The notes: generated by a model from the sequence alone, not told the origin. Shown: positions 35,101 to 46,338, counted from the first letter of the stretch. The stretch is 64,000 nucleotides of DNA from Symbiodinium microadriaticum (GCA_001939145.1 LSRX01000290.1:556890-620889), one strand, 5' to 3'. Program-made: numbers and translations.

Positions 35101-37787
35101 AGATCGCTGTAGAGAACCTTACAGAACCCTGCAGTCCTAGCCTGTGGTTCATCAAGCTAAGCTCGAGGAGATCCGCTAAGACTCGAGGCGCACATTAGGC
35201 CGGAGGTGTGTAAAGCAGTTGGAGGATATTCCTTTAAACATCGAGCTGAGACGGCTCTATGCCCTTGCAACATGCCTTTGCATCCTGCAACGACTATGCA
35301 GTTCTTCTTGTGTAGCGTTGACGGCTGCGTTCACTGCATTCCCAAGTTGCTGAATTAGTTCGGGGGGTCCATGCTGGTAGCGATGGTGATCCCAAAATCG
35401 GCACCATACTCTTCGGATGTACGAAGACCAAGACCCGAAACCCTTAAAACCGAGACTCGCCTGTAGAGTCCGAGTTGAGAGAGCCCAAAGCCAAAGCCCA
35501 AAAGCCGAGGAATCGACTTCAACCCCGCCAGCGTCTGCCCACTTACGCCGGGCAGCGATCCTCGATCTACTTGAAAGGTTTACTGGGCTTTTTTGGGGGG
35601 GACTTTGAGGTGTTGGGGTGCAGTAGTTAATCAGGAGACTTACCATAAGGCCTTCCGACTCAGAGTCTAGATGTTGATTGTTGTTGCTGGGGGTTTGGGG
35701 CTGTGGGATTTTCATATTCCCGCGTGCCGGACGACTGACGGTTTTTGTAGTGTATTTACAATAGGTGTATCCATTGTCTAGACTTGTCTACTTATTGACT
35801 TGTTCATTCACATATATTTACTTTGGTAGTTATGTCGTGTTCGCTTATTCACTTGTTTCAGTTATGTTTTTGCCAAACATGCTCATGTGTTATATGATTA
35901 TTGTTTTGTGCTTGCATGTCGTGAGCCTTACCCGGATAAATAAAAGGTGCCTCCAATACCCTCGAGGCCTTTGTAGACCCGATGAAGCTGACACAGTTTC
36001 CAATTGCTGCCATGAAATTCCGAGGCTGGGAATCCCTCAATGGCCCGCCTCTTCCTGACCACCACCTCGCTGGGCATGGGGTCCTCGGGAGGAAATCCAG
36101 GCCCCCCGCAAGGGATTCTGACTACAGGGACTCCTATTCTTGGATCCTTTGAACTCCGACACACTGCGGGGTTCTTTCTGTTCGACGATTATATAGACGT
36201 CCTAGGCATCGGATCACGGGAGCACAGGTTTCCCAGGTGGGTCGGTCTCCCTCAGGAACCAAAAGACCACCCAAACATGAACTCTTGGGTGGGATATCTT
36301 TGCTCCATCCCCTTGCTTACAGAGGCGATTGTGGGATATCCCGGCCTTATGGCTTTGTGTGCAGGTGCTTTCCCGGGTCAATACTTACCGCAAGCCTGGC
36401 TTCGTGACGCGTAATCGTTTGAGGAATGTCCACGATGCTGTTTGTCAGGCCCTGGGTATAGTCAGCCGACCAACTACGGCTACAACTCTGGGCAGCAGAG
36501 CAACTACGGGTCGGTGCAGTCGAGCAGCTCGAGTGGCAGCGGCTTCTTTGCCGTAGCCTGCTCGCATTGGCTACGGCGGCTACGGTTTGCTGATCAACTC
36601 GCTCGTGCGCTTGAACCGATTGGGGATTTGATAGTACAGCCACAGGCAAACGCCTCCCCCAGTGAAGTCCCTTCACAGCATACGGACAGGCGAAGACCCT
36701 TGCACCACTACAAGTAGCAATGCATTACAACGTACGGGGTTGCTACAGCTGCAACGAGAACAACTGCCTTGTCTCTCAATCTGCAAATCCCTCTGCTGAG
36801 CTTTTGCTGGATCGTGTGAAGCTGGGGATTCAGCAATATTCAGCGCGAGTCTACCTCAACTATCCTCAACAACAGTTTGGCCACCCTGTGACGCCAGTGG
36901 CTCGGCACCGTGTTGGCCCTCTGTTGCTGCTGCGGCTTCTGCGTCTGTTGCAGCTGCGCGAGCGGCAAAAAGCACCTCAGAACCAACTTGTTTTCGGTTC
37001 TTCTGAGGCTTCGGCTGCAAGACGGCGCAGATGTCTGACTTATACAACTGACTGCTCTTCTGGACTGAACCCTAGTATAGAACGGGTAGGAGCCCTTCTG
37101 CGAATTGGGTTATGGGCAGCTCAAGTAGCCTTTCTATCTTCATTCCGAGCTCTCCAGATCGAGGTATCAGTTAGTTTTTGTGTTAAACCCCCGCCGTTTC
37201 AGGATTTCAGGTGAAGGGGATTGTACAGGTTGTTTTTGGGCTGTGGGGCCGGGGCTGAGGCTTTGGGGATTTTGCTCGGTGTTCGTAGGATCTGAGAGTT
37301 AAGGGTTGAGACTTTAGGCTTCAGCAGTGGTTTCTCCACATACTGGCACAGCCAAGAGGTCGCGGTTCCCCCGGCCTTTCCAGCATGCAAAGGCCATCCA
37401 AGTGGGGCTTTTCTGGTGACTCCTCTTCGAGTGATTCAGTGACCTGGCATGTTCAACGTTTCGTTCTGCAAGACTATTCGAGTGCCTGGTGTGCTGCAGC
37501 TTCGAGCTGCAGCTTGCGCCGGGTCTGCATGTTCTGCTCACCCGGCACCTGAAGCTGTTGCAGTTTGGACTGCCGCAATGCTGGGTTGGATATTTCGCTA
37601 CTGCCTGAAATCTTCATTGCTCATGCATGCGCTGGAAGACGCCAAATTTCCAAAGAAGATCTGACCCTAGCAATTTCCACGTCGCTCGCACTCCCGAGCA
37701 CCTGAGGACAGCGAGTCAGTTCAGATGGTCCACCACGGTGGCCACAACCCCTATTGGCAGGGCGGCGGCCAGGCAGCTGTGGCATAG
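32194..37787 (+). CDS. YG-family membrane protein, paralogue 2 (multi-exon)
   Basis: Predicted exons: ~32194-32262 (NHYSNPLSPSIGHYG), 32641 to ~32705 (YTNPNYAYHNYGGHTPMST), ~32818-32907 (YGYTGANAYSS, then GSGMKIALAGGAGLLAG), 33667-33755 (HAQMMQQDCTYGSWSGNC), 33967-34053 (SCVSQYGANRCDVSISPNF), 34416-34509 (DDLMSTGFIPTQVSWP), 36449-36552 (SQPTNYGYNSGQQSNYGS), 36898-36996 (WLGTVLALCCCCGFCVCC, a membrane span) and 37707 or 37725 to 37787 (HHGGHNPYWQGGGQ, then TAG). Phases agree at every joint except 32705/32818; two introns start with GC. Suggested layout: Tyr/Gly/Asn-rich start, Gly-rich hydrophobic segment, outer region with paired Cys, second Tyr/Gln/Ser-rich linker, one Cys-rich membrane helix, short tail ending near PYWQG. 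TYGSWSGNC faintly resembles a thrombospondin-1 core. No domain family is certain; more exons may lie in 34.5-36.4 kb. Confidence 0.62.
34630..34818. repeat. (TA)n microsatellites in a YG2 intron
   Basis: Two (TA)n runs, about 34632-34655 and 34788-34812, within the 34510-36448 interval. Confidence 0.9.
36040..36414 (+). other. 124-codon open frame inside the YG2 interval
   Basis: Composition is even and includes SFELRHTAGFFLFDDYIDVL, but it begins inside what I treat as an intron of YG2 and matches nothing in YG1. It may be an additional exon, a different gene or chance. Confidence 0.25.
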
Positions 37788-38048
37788 AAACGGTTCCAAC
37801 TGTCACCATACTCTTGGCATCTCTTGGCAAGGATTGTGCTAGTCTAAGCATCCATCCTGCCGGACTCATGTGTCGCTTTCGAAGATGAGAAGGTTCGCCC
37901 GGAATGTTTGAGGGTGATTGACTGTGTGCTGTCGAAGCTCCAAGGACTCCGTGATAGCAACCGAAGCAGGTGGTAGGGTCAAGCCCTACACCCACCGACC
38001 CTGAAATATTAATGATTCGAGGAGAGCTAAAACTTATTAATAGTTACA

Positions 38049-38460
38049 GTAGATTATGTGGGGACTAACGGTCCCACAAGCTACGCGGTTTCTAGCCCAT
38101 CACCTTCGCGTGAAGGCTCCGGCACCGGCCCAGACCAACACGGCCTTTATGGACACAGCGGCGCCAGGTGGCGCGACCTGGGCCAACTACTGCCGCTGGA
38201 TCCTGGATCGTGGGGCAGTTGTTGTTTTCGGCGCATATTTTATGTCGTTGATGAAAGCCTGTTGCCAGTGCGTTTGTGATTTTTTTCTGAGTCTAAAGGG
38301 GCCTCGATTCGAAACAGTACTGTCAATGATATATATATGCTTCCAGTACCCTGTCGCGAAGCTTGGCGGGTGTGGGAGCTTCCGGGCTGGACTCTAATTC
38401 CCAGCCCTGCCAAATGATGACGAGACACTGGCTGCATCTATAGCCGGAAGTTACTTGCAC
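38049..38460 (+). CDS. two-exon fragment, Gly/Ser/Tyr-rich unknown protein
   Basis: Exon about 38049-38167 reads GTNGPTSYAVSSPSPSREGS then QHGLYGHSGA and ends AG|GTGGCG. Exon about 38347-38450 follows GCTTCCAG, completes the split codon and reads TLSRSLAGVGASGLDSN before a stop. Composition resembles the YG family's low-complexity parts but no homologous segment was found, so it may be a separate gene between YG2 and gene B. Confidence 0.4.
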
Positions 38461-38940
38461 CACCCTGCTATGTGGGGTTGCTCTTGGCAAGTTGGAGCAA
38501 ACACATGGCCCGGTCGTCTTCTTCAGGACTGCTAGTTGACCCCAGCACTAGCGCCCTGCAGTATAGTATAGTTTCGTGTTGTCCCTGCACTGCGACCCGG
38601 GGAAGCAAGCAAGCAACTAGTCGCTGGTCTGACAGCAGAGACTGATAAGTGTTGGCCTGGACTCACGCGAATCCACTTTCCCAATATTCCCCCTCAACAG
38701 TGTAGTAAGACAACCTCAACTCCCCAAATCCCTCTAGGCTGCAACAGTCGGTTGAAATTTCGCCGAGTTCCCTGGCCGTCTTCTGTTTATACCGCAGAAA
38801 AACCCACACGACCACCCCTGCAGAGAGTTGTTGTTGTTAGATGGGATACCGCAGCCTGTAGGTCACACGTTTTCTTCCACGGAGGTCAGGGGCCACCGGA
38901 GGTGAATCCGAGCACTGGCTTCGTTGCTGGGCGCTGGGGA

Positions 38941-40283
38941 GACTGCCTCGCCTGGGCTGTCGTTTACGAGCATCAGAACCTTTGTCGGCTTTTCTCTCTT
39001 TCTCTCTCTCTGTGTCTCTCTCTACCAAAATTAAAGCAAAGCCCCCAAAACGGCCGTGAATGTACGTGCTTGCACTTCTTCGTAGGCAAAGCTCTATGCC
39101 ATGCACTGCACATTGCTCTTGGCCCTGCCATGACAATTCACTGTTGGTGTACCCGTGTCTGTTTCTGACGGGAGGTTTTTGGTAGAGGTCTACTTGCTGA
39201 TTTGTAAAGTTTGAACCTTTCGGCTTTGGAGGCTTTGGAACCCCGCCCCAAAAGTCGAAGGGCCCATGAGCCGGCTTACCCATACTCATACGCACCTACC
39301 ATCCATCCATCCATCCATCCATCCATCCATCCATCCATCCATCCACGCTTCCATGCATCCATCCATCCATCCATCCATCCATCCATCCATCCATCCATCC
39401 ATCCACGCTTCCATGCATCCATCCATCCATCCATCCATCCATCCATCCATCCATCCATCCATCCATGCATCCGGGCATCCATGAGTGCATACATACATAC
39501 CCACACCTGCCTATGTATATCTATCTATCTATTTATTTATCTATCTATATACATACATTTATATTTCTGTGTCTAATATAAACAAATAAATATATATATA
39601 TATATATATACATATATATATACACACATATATATATATATACAAAAATAAATAAAGATATATATGAATATATAAACATACATATATTATAAGTGTGTGT
39701 CAATAGCAACCTTGGAGCAGACTCTGTTCTCAAGAGGCCGCGGCCGAAGCCATGGTACATAGGAGCGCAAGACACCAAGTACATGCACTTGAAGTCAGAG
39801 CCCGGTGTGACATATATATATATATATATATACATGTATATATTGCTTTGGGTTTCGGTTTGGGTCTCCTCCACCTGCAAATTCTGCCTGCATGCTGCTA
39901 CCCCTTCAGTGGCCAGTGGCCTGAATCGAGCCAACTTGTCTCCCTCGCAGCGTCCCGAACAAGGAACCCAGGCTGGCCGCAGAACCCGACGTACCGGCTC
40001 CCTAGCTGAAGTATTTGAGTCTTTGGTCTGCATGGGCCAAGGTTGGTTTTGGCTTAGAGGGTTGAACACATCACGTAGAAGAGTGTTTGCACAGATTTCG
40101 TGCGATGGACTATCATCCAGCCTGTCTACCACTGAAACAATCAAGCCGAACACAACCGTCAGGGACATGGGTCCTGCCGGCACGGTCATTCAAGCCATGC
40201 TGGAGAATGCAGAGGACAGCAACCCGTCTGAGAACTTCGAACGTATGGACACAGCTGTCAAACGAAGGGAAGGGCTGGCTTGA
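38941..40283 (+). CDS. gene B: paralogue fragments of gene A
   Basis: The segment 38941-38984 reads [13 protein letters not shown], identical over 12 residues to 24654-24689 although 11 of 12 codons differ (TGG cannot vary). The exon 40163-40283 reads [19 protein letters not shown], aligned to DEGPAQQVINAMLETAPES of gene A. A further possible exon starts at 39951 after CTTGTCTCCCTCGCAG ([17 protein letters not shown]). The counterpart of LDELADKIGRVG was not found; the interval is filled by an ATCC array and (TA)n tracts, so the gene may be interrupted. Function unknown. Confidence 0.5.
39297..39482. repeat. (ATCC)n array with 60-bp higher-order period
   Basis: Two successive 60-bp units (39301-39360, 39361-39420) are identical: an ATCC run closed by ACGCTTCCATGCATCC. 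A third begins at 39421 and diverges after about 45 bp. Frames encoding HPSI or WMDG repeats are artefacts. Confidence 0.95.
39500..39842. repeat. TA-rich microsatellites
   Basis: ATCT/ATTT units at 39517-39550, (TA)n at 39588-39690 and again at 39816-39842. Confidence 0.9.
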
Positions 40284-40679
40284 GCTAGGCTTGCATGCTT
40301 CGCGCATTCAAACTTCCGTGACGGCGAGCGGCTGCCGGCAGTGATCGAACATATGTCTGACTTTCAGATACGTGTATTTTATGTTTTGAGGTGAGGGGTA
40401 CGGGAGCGGAAAGTTTCTTGTCTCTACATCACTTGGCAGTATGTTCACTTTGTTTGGCTGCAGATTCTCTCCACAGTCAATGTACCCACCTGAGGTGATT
40501 GTGAAGACGTTGAGAGGGCAGCCAATCAACTGGAGAATGCTTGTACCTTCGGCATGCATCTCCAGCAGGTCCCACTATTCAAGCAGGGCTCCGACCGCAC
40601 ACATCCCGACTTAGGCGCACATCATATAGGCATGTGTGTGCAGCCCATAAGCTGGCACAAGTGTATACTGCGCGAGAAT

Positions 40680-40707
40680 GTATATATATATATATATATA
40701 TATATAT
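40680..40707. repeat. (TA)n flanking the TIR element
   Basis: Pure TA run ending three bases before the element's left terminal repeat at 40710. Confidence 0.95.
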
Positions 40708-40709
40708 CA

Positions 40710-41558
40710 GTATAGTATGTTTAAGTGCCCCCAATGTGTTCGGGCACCATGTATCTTACAGGGTATTATGTCTTTGTGTGTATGTTTGTGATCGTCAGCA
40801 TCAGTATTATAATCATTGTCAGCAGTATAATCATCATCTCTCGATCACCATCATCATCATCGTCATGATAATCATCATCGCAATCATCACCATTATCTTT
40901 CCAAGAATCATCATCACTAACATCATCATCGTCTTCACGATCATGTATATGATGATGGTGAGGATGATGATAATGATGACAACTTGTGCAACACTCTTTG
41001 TCTGCCTCACGTCTTAGAGGAGTACCGGCTTCCAGCTGCAGCTTTTGCTTGCAGTTGCGAAAGCTTCCAAAAGAACCCCCATTGGAATTTTCATGCATGA
41101 CAAGAAAGTGCAGAAAGGACATCCAACTCCCAGTTCTCAGACAAGGCAAAGCTGGTATTTCTGCAGACTTCCGGAAATGTTTGTGACTCTGATTACGACT
41201 ACATACCCAAAGAAGCTCTTTGACCGACCTTGTTGCAGCATGGTTGATGCTTTGCATTTGGAGCACTTCCAGGTGCGAAGCCAACCAAAGTGCACGTAGA
41301 CGCATGCTGCTCTCAAAGATTATGAACCATCTAGATCGCCCGTATCAAGTTTGCCATACATGACATGCTTCTGGAATGCAGATGAAGATGCAAACCAGCC
41401 CTCCTTGACCCCTTTGCAAAAGGAGTTGAAGTCCATTGCTTTATCTGAATTCATCTACTGTTCCTTGGAGGCACCCTGAGCCAGGTTCCATGGCATTGAA
41501 CATCAGTTTGAACAACGTCGGCAACCCCAAGAAGTGGGGGCACTTAAACATACTATAC
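40710..41558. mobile_element. 849-bp element with 24-bp perfect terminal inverted repeats
   Basis: The left end 40710-40733 starts GTATAGTATGTTTAAGTGCC; the right end 41535-41558 is its exact complement over 24 bases. (TA)n tracts lie on both sides (40680-40707 and about 41565-41600), suggesting insertion into a TA microsatellite. Inside are an ATC/GAT-rich tract (40798-40980) and a non-repetitive core with a 215-nt open stretch ending at the ideal donor CTTCCAG|GTGCGA (41272), which may be a captured exon (includes TPIGIFMHDKKVQKGH). A minus-strand frame of 179 codons also spans it but its N-terminal half is repeat-derived. No transposase motif seen; a non-autonomous DNA transposon is the best guess. 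Confidence 0.7.
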
Positions 41559-41560
41559 CC

Positions 41561-41600
<40 letters not shown>

Positions 41601-41602
41601 TG

Positions 41603-43122
41603 CATATGCATGTTTCTCTACATATACGCAGATACATAGGCAATAAATATGCGCCAACTTTCGTATAATACAGATGTAGATATACGCACGTGTTCATACG
41701 TACATATACACGTTCATATACACACACATTCTCGTATGTATGTAGGTAGGCAGGTAGAGTTTAGGGGGATAGGTGGAAAGGTGATAGGTAAACTGTATAT
41801 TTTGGTAGACAGGTAGATCCATGATCCAGGGCCTGAGCCCTTGGTCCTGGTCCCCTCTACCCCCCCCCACCTGCTTTGTCTTCCCCGGTCCAGTGTGGCA
41901 TGGTGCTGTGGTGTTGTCGGGGGCGTGTGGCACTGTGAAATATCCATTGCAATTGTCTTTCTGTAGGTCATCTTCCTCGGTGGGAGCTGATGCAAGCATG
42001 GTTACAGCTATTGGTTAGTGGCATGTAATTCTGCTTACTGTGAACTTTGCCATATTGCCGGCGTTGCTGTTCTCCTATTCTCTTTGGGGCAGTTTGCCCC
42101 GGTCCCTGTCGCATGTTGCCATCGGCAACCTGCCCCGACAAAAGCAGTACTGTCGCCATGTTTGGGATGCGAGGTTGCCTCGCGCCTCAAAAACTTGCGA
42201 AAGTCTGCAGCATGATGCGTTAGCAGCCCGGGACCCACGATCTTCTGAAAAACTGTGTAGATGCATACATTATATATATATATATATATATGTACCTATC
42301 TCTCTACCTGTATATATATATATATATATATATATCTGTGTGTGTGTGTGTGTGTGTCTGTGTCTGTGTCTGTGTGTGTGTGTGTGTCCGCGTGTGTGCA
42401 TGCAGTTCCTGTACATATACAAAAAATAATAATATACACATACATACATACATACATACCGGCATGACCGGCATGTAGAGCAATGTAGGTACGTTGCTCA
42501 GCATGTGCTTGTCTGTAAGGAGGTGAAGATATCTGAGGTTTATTTCCACGGCTTGATGTGCGCTCGGCCACCATCAGTATCGTTTCGACATTGTTTTCAA
42601 AAGGCTTACCTGTGCTAGTGTGTGCAAAACAAGACGACGCCCAGGCTGGTCTTCTCGATTCTTACATGCTCGATATCACAATTGAGGCTTGGGCGCGAAT
42701 TCGACAGTGATCGTGCTGCCATCCGCTCGTTGCCGGCAGCATCTGGCTGTGCGATGTTTGTGTCTGTGCTTACTTGGACATGGGTCAGCCTGCAGCAACA
42801 AGATGCCGAAACAAACTGTTCAAGCTTTTTACGCAGTTCTGCAGTGTTTGCTTGCGGAAGTGAACACTGTTTTTTGCGGCTGGCTGGCGCCCAGCGCAGG
42901 TTGTGAAAGCTCGAGACTCCACAGCGGCTGGTGGTCGAGATGATGGCGAAACACTCCTGCGGGAAGCCCATTCTTGCGACTGAAAGTATTTTCAACTTGT
43001 ATCAATCCGCAGGGGTTTGTTAGGGGCATGGCTAGTCCCTCGCGCAGTGAAATGTTCTTTCGCAATGTTGTTCGCACTGCATTCATGTATGTGGCACACT
43101 GGTTTGCTTGGTTGGTGCAGGT
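41603..43122. other. stretch with microsatellites, no supported gene
   Basis: (TA)n and (GT)n runs at 42270-42390 and CATA units at 42435-42460. 42.6-43.1 kb has overlapping open frames on both strands without a clear choice. Confidence 0.35.
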
Positions 43123-43433
43123 CGCGGACGATGGACAAGACAGATTCCAAGGGCACAGGTGGGGCAGAAAAGGAGTCGCAAATGCCGTCTGTCATATTAC
43201 ACAATGCTCCGACAATGAAGGGCGCCTTGTTGACATTGGTTCGCTCAGTCGCTCAGGGGGTAGACCAACGGAGAGCCACATCAAGGCATATCAAGACAAA
43301 AAGCTCGACAAAAGCAGACAATATTGCTGGGCTCGTGTCAAGCGGCATGACAGCGCCAAGCCAGTACTCAGCGGCTGGGAGAGCAAACAGATGCAAAACG
43401 GTTGCGACATGTTGCAAATGGTACTTAGCTGGT
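43123..43433 (+). CDS. candidate exon open in two + frames
   Basis: It starts after GGTTGGTGCAG. Frame 1 reads ADDGQDRFQGHRWGRKGVAN then PTESHIKAYQDKKLDKSRQY; frame 2 reads TMDKTDSKGTGGAEKESQMP. Both run past 43400. Donors ATG|GTACTT and A|GTACTCAG are available. One reading is probably real, but I cannot say which, and no homologue was recognised. Confidence 0.35.
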
Positions 43434-43773
43434 GAGGGGATCGTTGCCGAAGTCATACAGATGCAACTGTAGCAATCATTTACTCGTGCCGTGGCGAGTC
43501 TCCTGCAGCTTTCAGTTGCGTCCCTTGCAAAGCATGTCGTTGCGCTTCACTTCATTGTAGGTCCTCAGCAGAGGCAGTAGCAGGCTGGATGCAAAATTAG
43601 AGAGGAGCCCGGAAACGAGACCTCATTTCTTGCAAGACAAGCTTCCGCATGCAAAAATTGGACACGAGACCTTCACTATGGAAACCAGCACTGAGCACGG
43701 TCCTGGGACCCAGTGTCTCGCAGCAGACTAGAAGGAACCCTGCCCTTTACTCGGCCTTCCAAAAGCTTGTCCA

Positions 43774-43977
43774 GGCTTGTGGTCGGTGGTTGAGGCGCTG
43801 CAGGCCCTTCGCAATGCTGGTATGGCAAGTGTCACAGAAGCATGCGAATCGGCGACGGCATGGCACAAGGTCTTCGTCCAGGATGTGTGTCCCTGCCAAC
43901 CAGGCGGCTGTGCCGGCGCCCTCGCTGGCAGCTTCATTATTAGCCAGGCAAATGTCCATGGTACGCCAGAGGCTTAG
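43774..43977 (+). CDS. candidate exon, unknown protein
   Basis: The frame reads VVEALQALRNAGMASVTEAC then ESATAWHKVFVQDVCPCQPG, ending at TAG. A GT donor (GCTG|GTATGG) falls inside, so part may be intron. A competing + frame and a minus frame overlap. The spacing EAC..A recalls the EACHNAV exon of gene A, so it could belong to gene B (speculative). Confidence 0.35.
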   Translation, partial: GLWSVVEALQALRNAGMASVTEACESATAWHKVFVQDVCPCQPGGCAGALAGSFIISQANVHGTPEA

Positions 43978-44165
43978 CAAAACCATCCAGCACTTGCTTA
44001 TAAAAGCAACAAAAATTGCACAACTTCGGTTGAAAGTGTGGTGGTGTTACGTGAGGTTCGGAACGACTGGAGAACGCAGCAGCAGTCCCACTACCGGAAC
44101 CGAAGCTAAAGGCAGGTGTATATAACTGCTGAAGCTGATGCATTGCCGATTCAGCTATCGCCGCA

Positions 44166-44366
44166 ATGAGCCAGCATGATTCTTTGCACCAGTTCCCGCA
44201 GCCAACTATGAGCCAGGGAACCTGGAACTCTGAGATGGAGGAAGACCTGTTTTGGGCGGCAGCATTCGCCATCATTGCCTCTTATGCGCAAATGCAGCCT
44301 GTCTCGGAACTGCTGGTAGCAGCCAGGAAGATGAATGATGTGCAGGCAGGCGCTTTCGCAATCTGA
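44166..44366 (+). CDS. 66-residue ORF or exon, possible membrane segment
   Basis: From ATG it reads MSQHDSLHQFPQPTMSQGTW then MEEDLFWAAAFAIIASYAQM, with a hydrophobic stretch at residues 28-42, then ELLVAARKMND and a TGA stop. Met/Gln content and acidic turn look genuine. TTCCCGCAG inside could be an acceptor. No family recognised. Confidence 0.35.
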   Translation: MSQHDSLHQFPQPTMSQGTWNSEMEEDLFWAAAFAIIASYAQMQPVSELLVAARKMNDVQAGAFAI

Positions 44367-44975
44367 AATTGTTTCCGAGATATCTCGAAGGTGTAACTGG
44401 TACACAGTAGATCGGGACTGCGTGTACATGGTTGATGGAGTTGGCTTACTACTGTCCGCCTCCCCCCTGCTTGCACAAGCATTAATGCCGTATGTAGAAA
44501 CTGCATAGCGCGAGTCTTTTTGATAAATGCATTGTGCTGGCACCCTAGGTTTCAGTGCCTTCGGAAGATGGACGAGGCATGCATCTGCAGACCTTTGAGA
44601 GATGGGAGAACGCATCCCCCACATGGTAGCTGAGGTCTTCGAGTTCGGTTTGAACCTCCCAGCCACAATTGCGACTTTTCGAGCAGGCAGGCCAGGGCAT
44701 GAAGAAACCACGTCAGAAGCAACAGCACCACTGTGTGTGTGTCTGCGCGGTCGAAGCCTTTTCAGGTTTGTGAGTTGCGATTGTGGTGGAAAGACTGGTG
44801 TAGCAAATTAGGAAGGGAGTGTCCCCGACAGAATGGATGAAAGAGGACTCCGGACAAGCCAAGCACCACATCTACTTGTGTTTGCATGCTGATTCTCCGC
44901 CCACTTGAGAAGCATGGCATTTGAGCAAAGCAGAATTGAGCATAGAGTTTCCAGCAACACCAGAACCGTTCCAAC

Positions 44976-45272
44976 ATGGGGTGGGGAACAAGATATGTTT
45001 CAACATCGGATTTCGCGGGTGATACGAGGATCTATCGGCTGCCCGATTCAATGTCGCATCGCTTGAAAACCTTGCGGTCCACCAGATATTCTCGGAGACT
45101 TGGGTGGACAGAAGGCTTGTTTGATTTTCTGTGCTCAGTGCTGTCCGAAGGATACACAGCCTGTTGCCTGCTTTGGGTCGCCACGATTCAAACCAAGCTG
45201 GATCGGGCGGAAGAATTTGATGTTTCGAAAGGAAAGCCACAGTGTTTACGAATTTCGCATTGCGCGCAGTAA
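44976..45272 (+). other. 98-codon open frame, weak candidate
   Basis: The C-terminal part (WTEGLFDFLCSVLSEGYTAC then QTKLDRAEEFDVSKGKP) is protein-like. A 148-codon minus-strand frame covers the same bases. No splice evidence settles strand. Confidence 0.25.
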
Positions 45273-45404
45273 TAGCGACCACGCTGCGATACACCCGGGA
45301 CCTGCTAAACCCGATCAACCCGACAGGCCCGATAAACCCGATACAGCCAGAACGCCGGACAAATCCGATAAACTCGAGAAACCCAGCTCTGATATTGAAA
45401 CCAG

Positions 45405-46338
45405 GGGCCCATCAGTCCAAGGCTGCGTCCTCGGAGTCCAAGGTCTGTCAGAGTTCTGATTTACGAATCAGGGGCGCCTTGTCAGTCCAAGGCTCCATCC
45501 TCGGAGTTCGAGGTCTGCAAGAGTTGTGACTTGAAATTATAGGGCGCCCCATCAGTCCAAGGCTCCACCCTCGGAGTTCGAAGGGCTCAAAACTGGCAAA
45601 ACGCAGCGGCCGTATTCCGACCCCAAACCGTTCGAAGGTCTGTCAGAGCTCTGATTTGAAAATCAAGGGCGCCCCATCAGTCCAACGCTCCATCCTCGGA
45701 GTTCGAAGTCTGTCAAAGTTCTGATTTAAAAACAGCGGCCCATGAGGCCAAGGTTGCGTCCTCGGAGTTCAAGGTTCAGGAACGCCCCATCAGGCCAAGA
45801 CTCCATCCTCGGAGTACAAATTCTGCAAAAGCTAACGATGTGATGCAAAAATCAGGGGCGCCCCATCAGTCCAAGGCTCCATCCTCGGAGTTCTGGATGT
45901 GTACGAGTTCTGATTTAGCAATCAGGGGCGCCCCATCACGTCCTCGGAGTTCGGGGTCTGTCAGAGCTTTTTTTTAAGATCAGGGGCGCCCCATCAGTGC
46001 AAGTCTCCATCCTCAAATTCGAAGTCTGTAAGAATTCTGCGGCGCCCCATCAGGCCAAGGCTGCGTCCTTGGAGTTCAATTCAAGTTCTGTCAGAGCCCT
46101 TAGTTCAATATCAGGGCCGCCCGAGTTCGGAGTCTGTAAGAGCTCAGATTCAAAAACCAGGGCACCCCATCAGTCCAAAGCTGCATATTCGAAGCTCGGA
46201 CTGTAAGAATTCTGATTTGAAAGTCAGCGGCGCCTCATCAGTCCAAGACTGCATCCGCGGAGCTCAAGGCTTTAAAAATCAAGAGCGCCCCATCAGTCCA
46301 AGGCTCCATCCTCGGAGCTCAAGATCTGTAAGAGTTGG
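45405..46338. repeat. degenerate ~70-bp tandem satellite, about 14 units
   Basis: Units begin GGGGCGCCCCATCAGTCCAA, continue GGCTCCATCCTCGGAGTTCG and end with a TCTGTCAGAGTTCTGATTT-like stretch and AAAATCA. They vary in length (about 45-125 bp) by internal deletions and one insertion at 45590-45645. The array is cut by the N at 46339. Just before it, 45300-45375 carries a different short repeat based on AACCCGAT. Confidence 0.9.

Noticed and set aside
37630..37664. EDAKF at the end of a frame, sharing 13 bases with the YG1 exon
   Set aside because: It stops at once with no further homology; treated as coincidence.
39211..39576. Frames with HPSI and WMDG repeats, tempting as a tandem-repeat protein
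   Set aside because: Pure consequence of (ATCC)n; no unique flanks with coding character.
40766..41305. 179-codon minus ORF in the TIR element as a transposase
   Set aside because: Half of it is ATC/GAT repeat translation (His/Asp runs) and no catalytic motif is visible.
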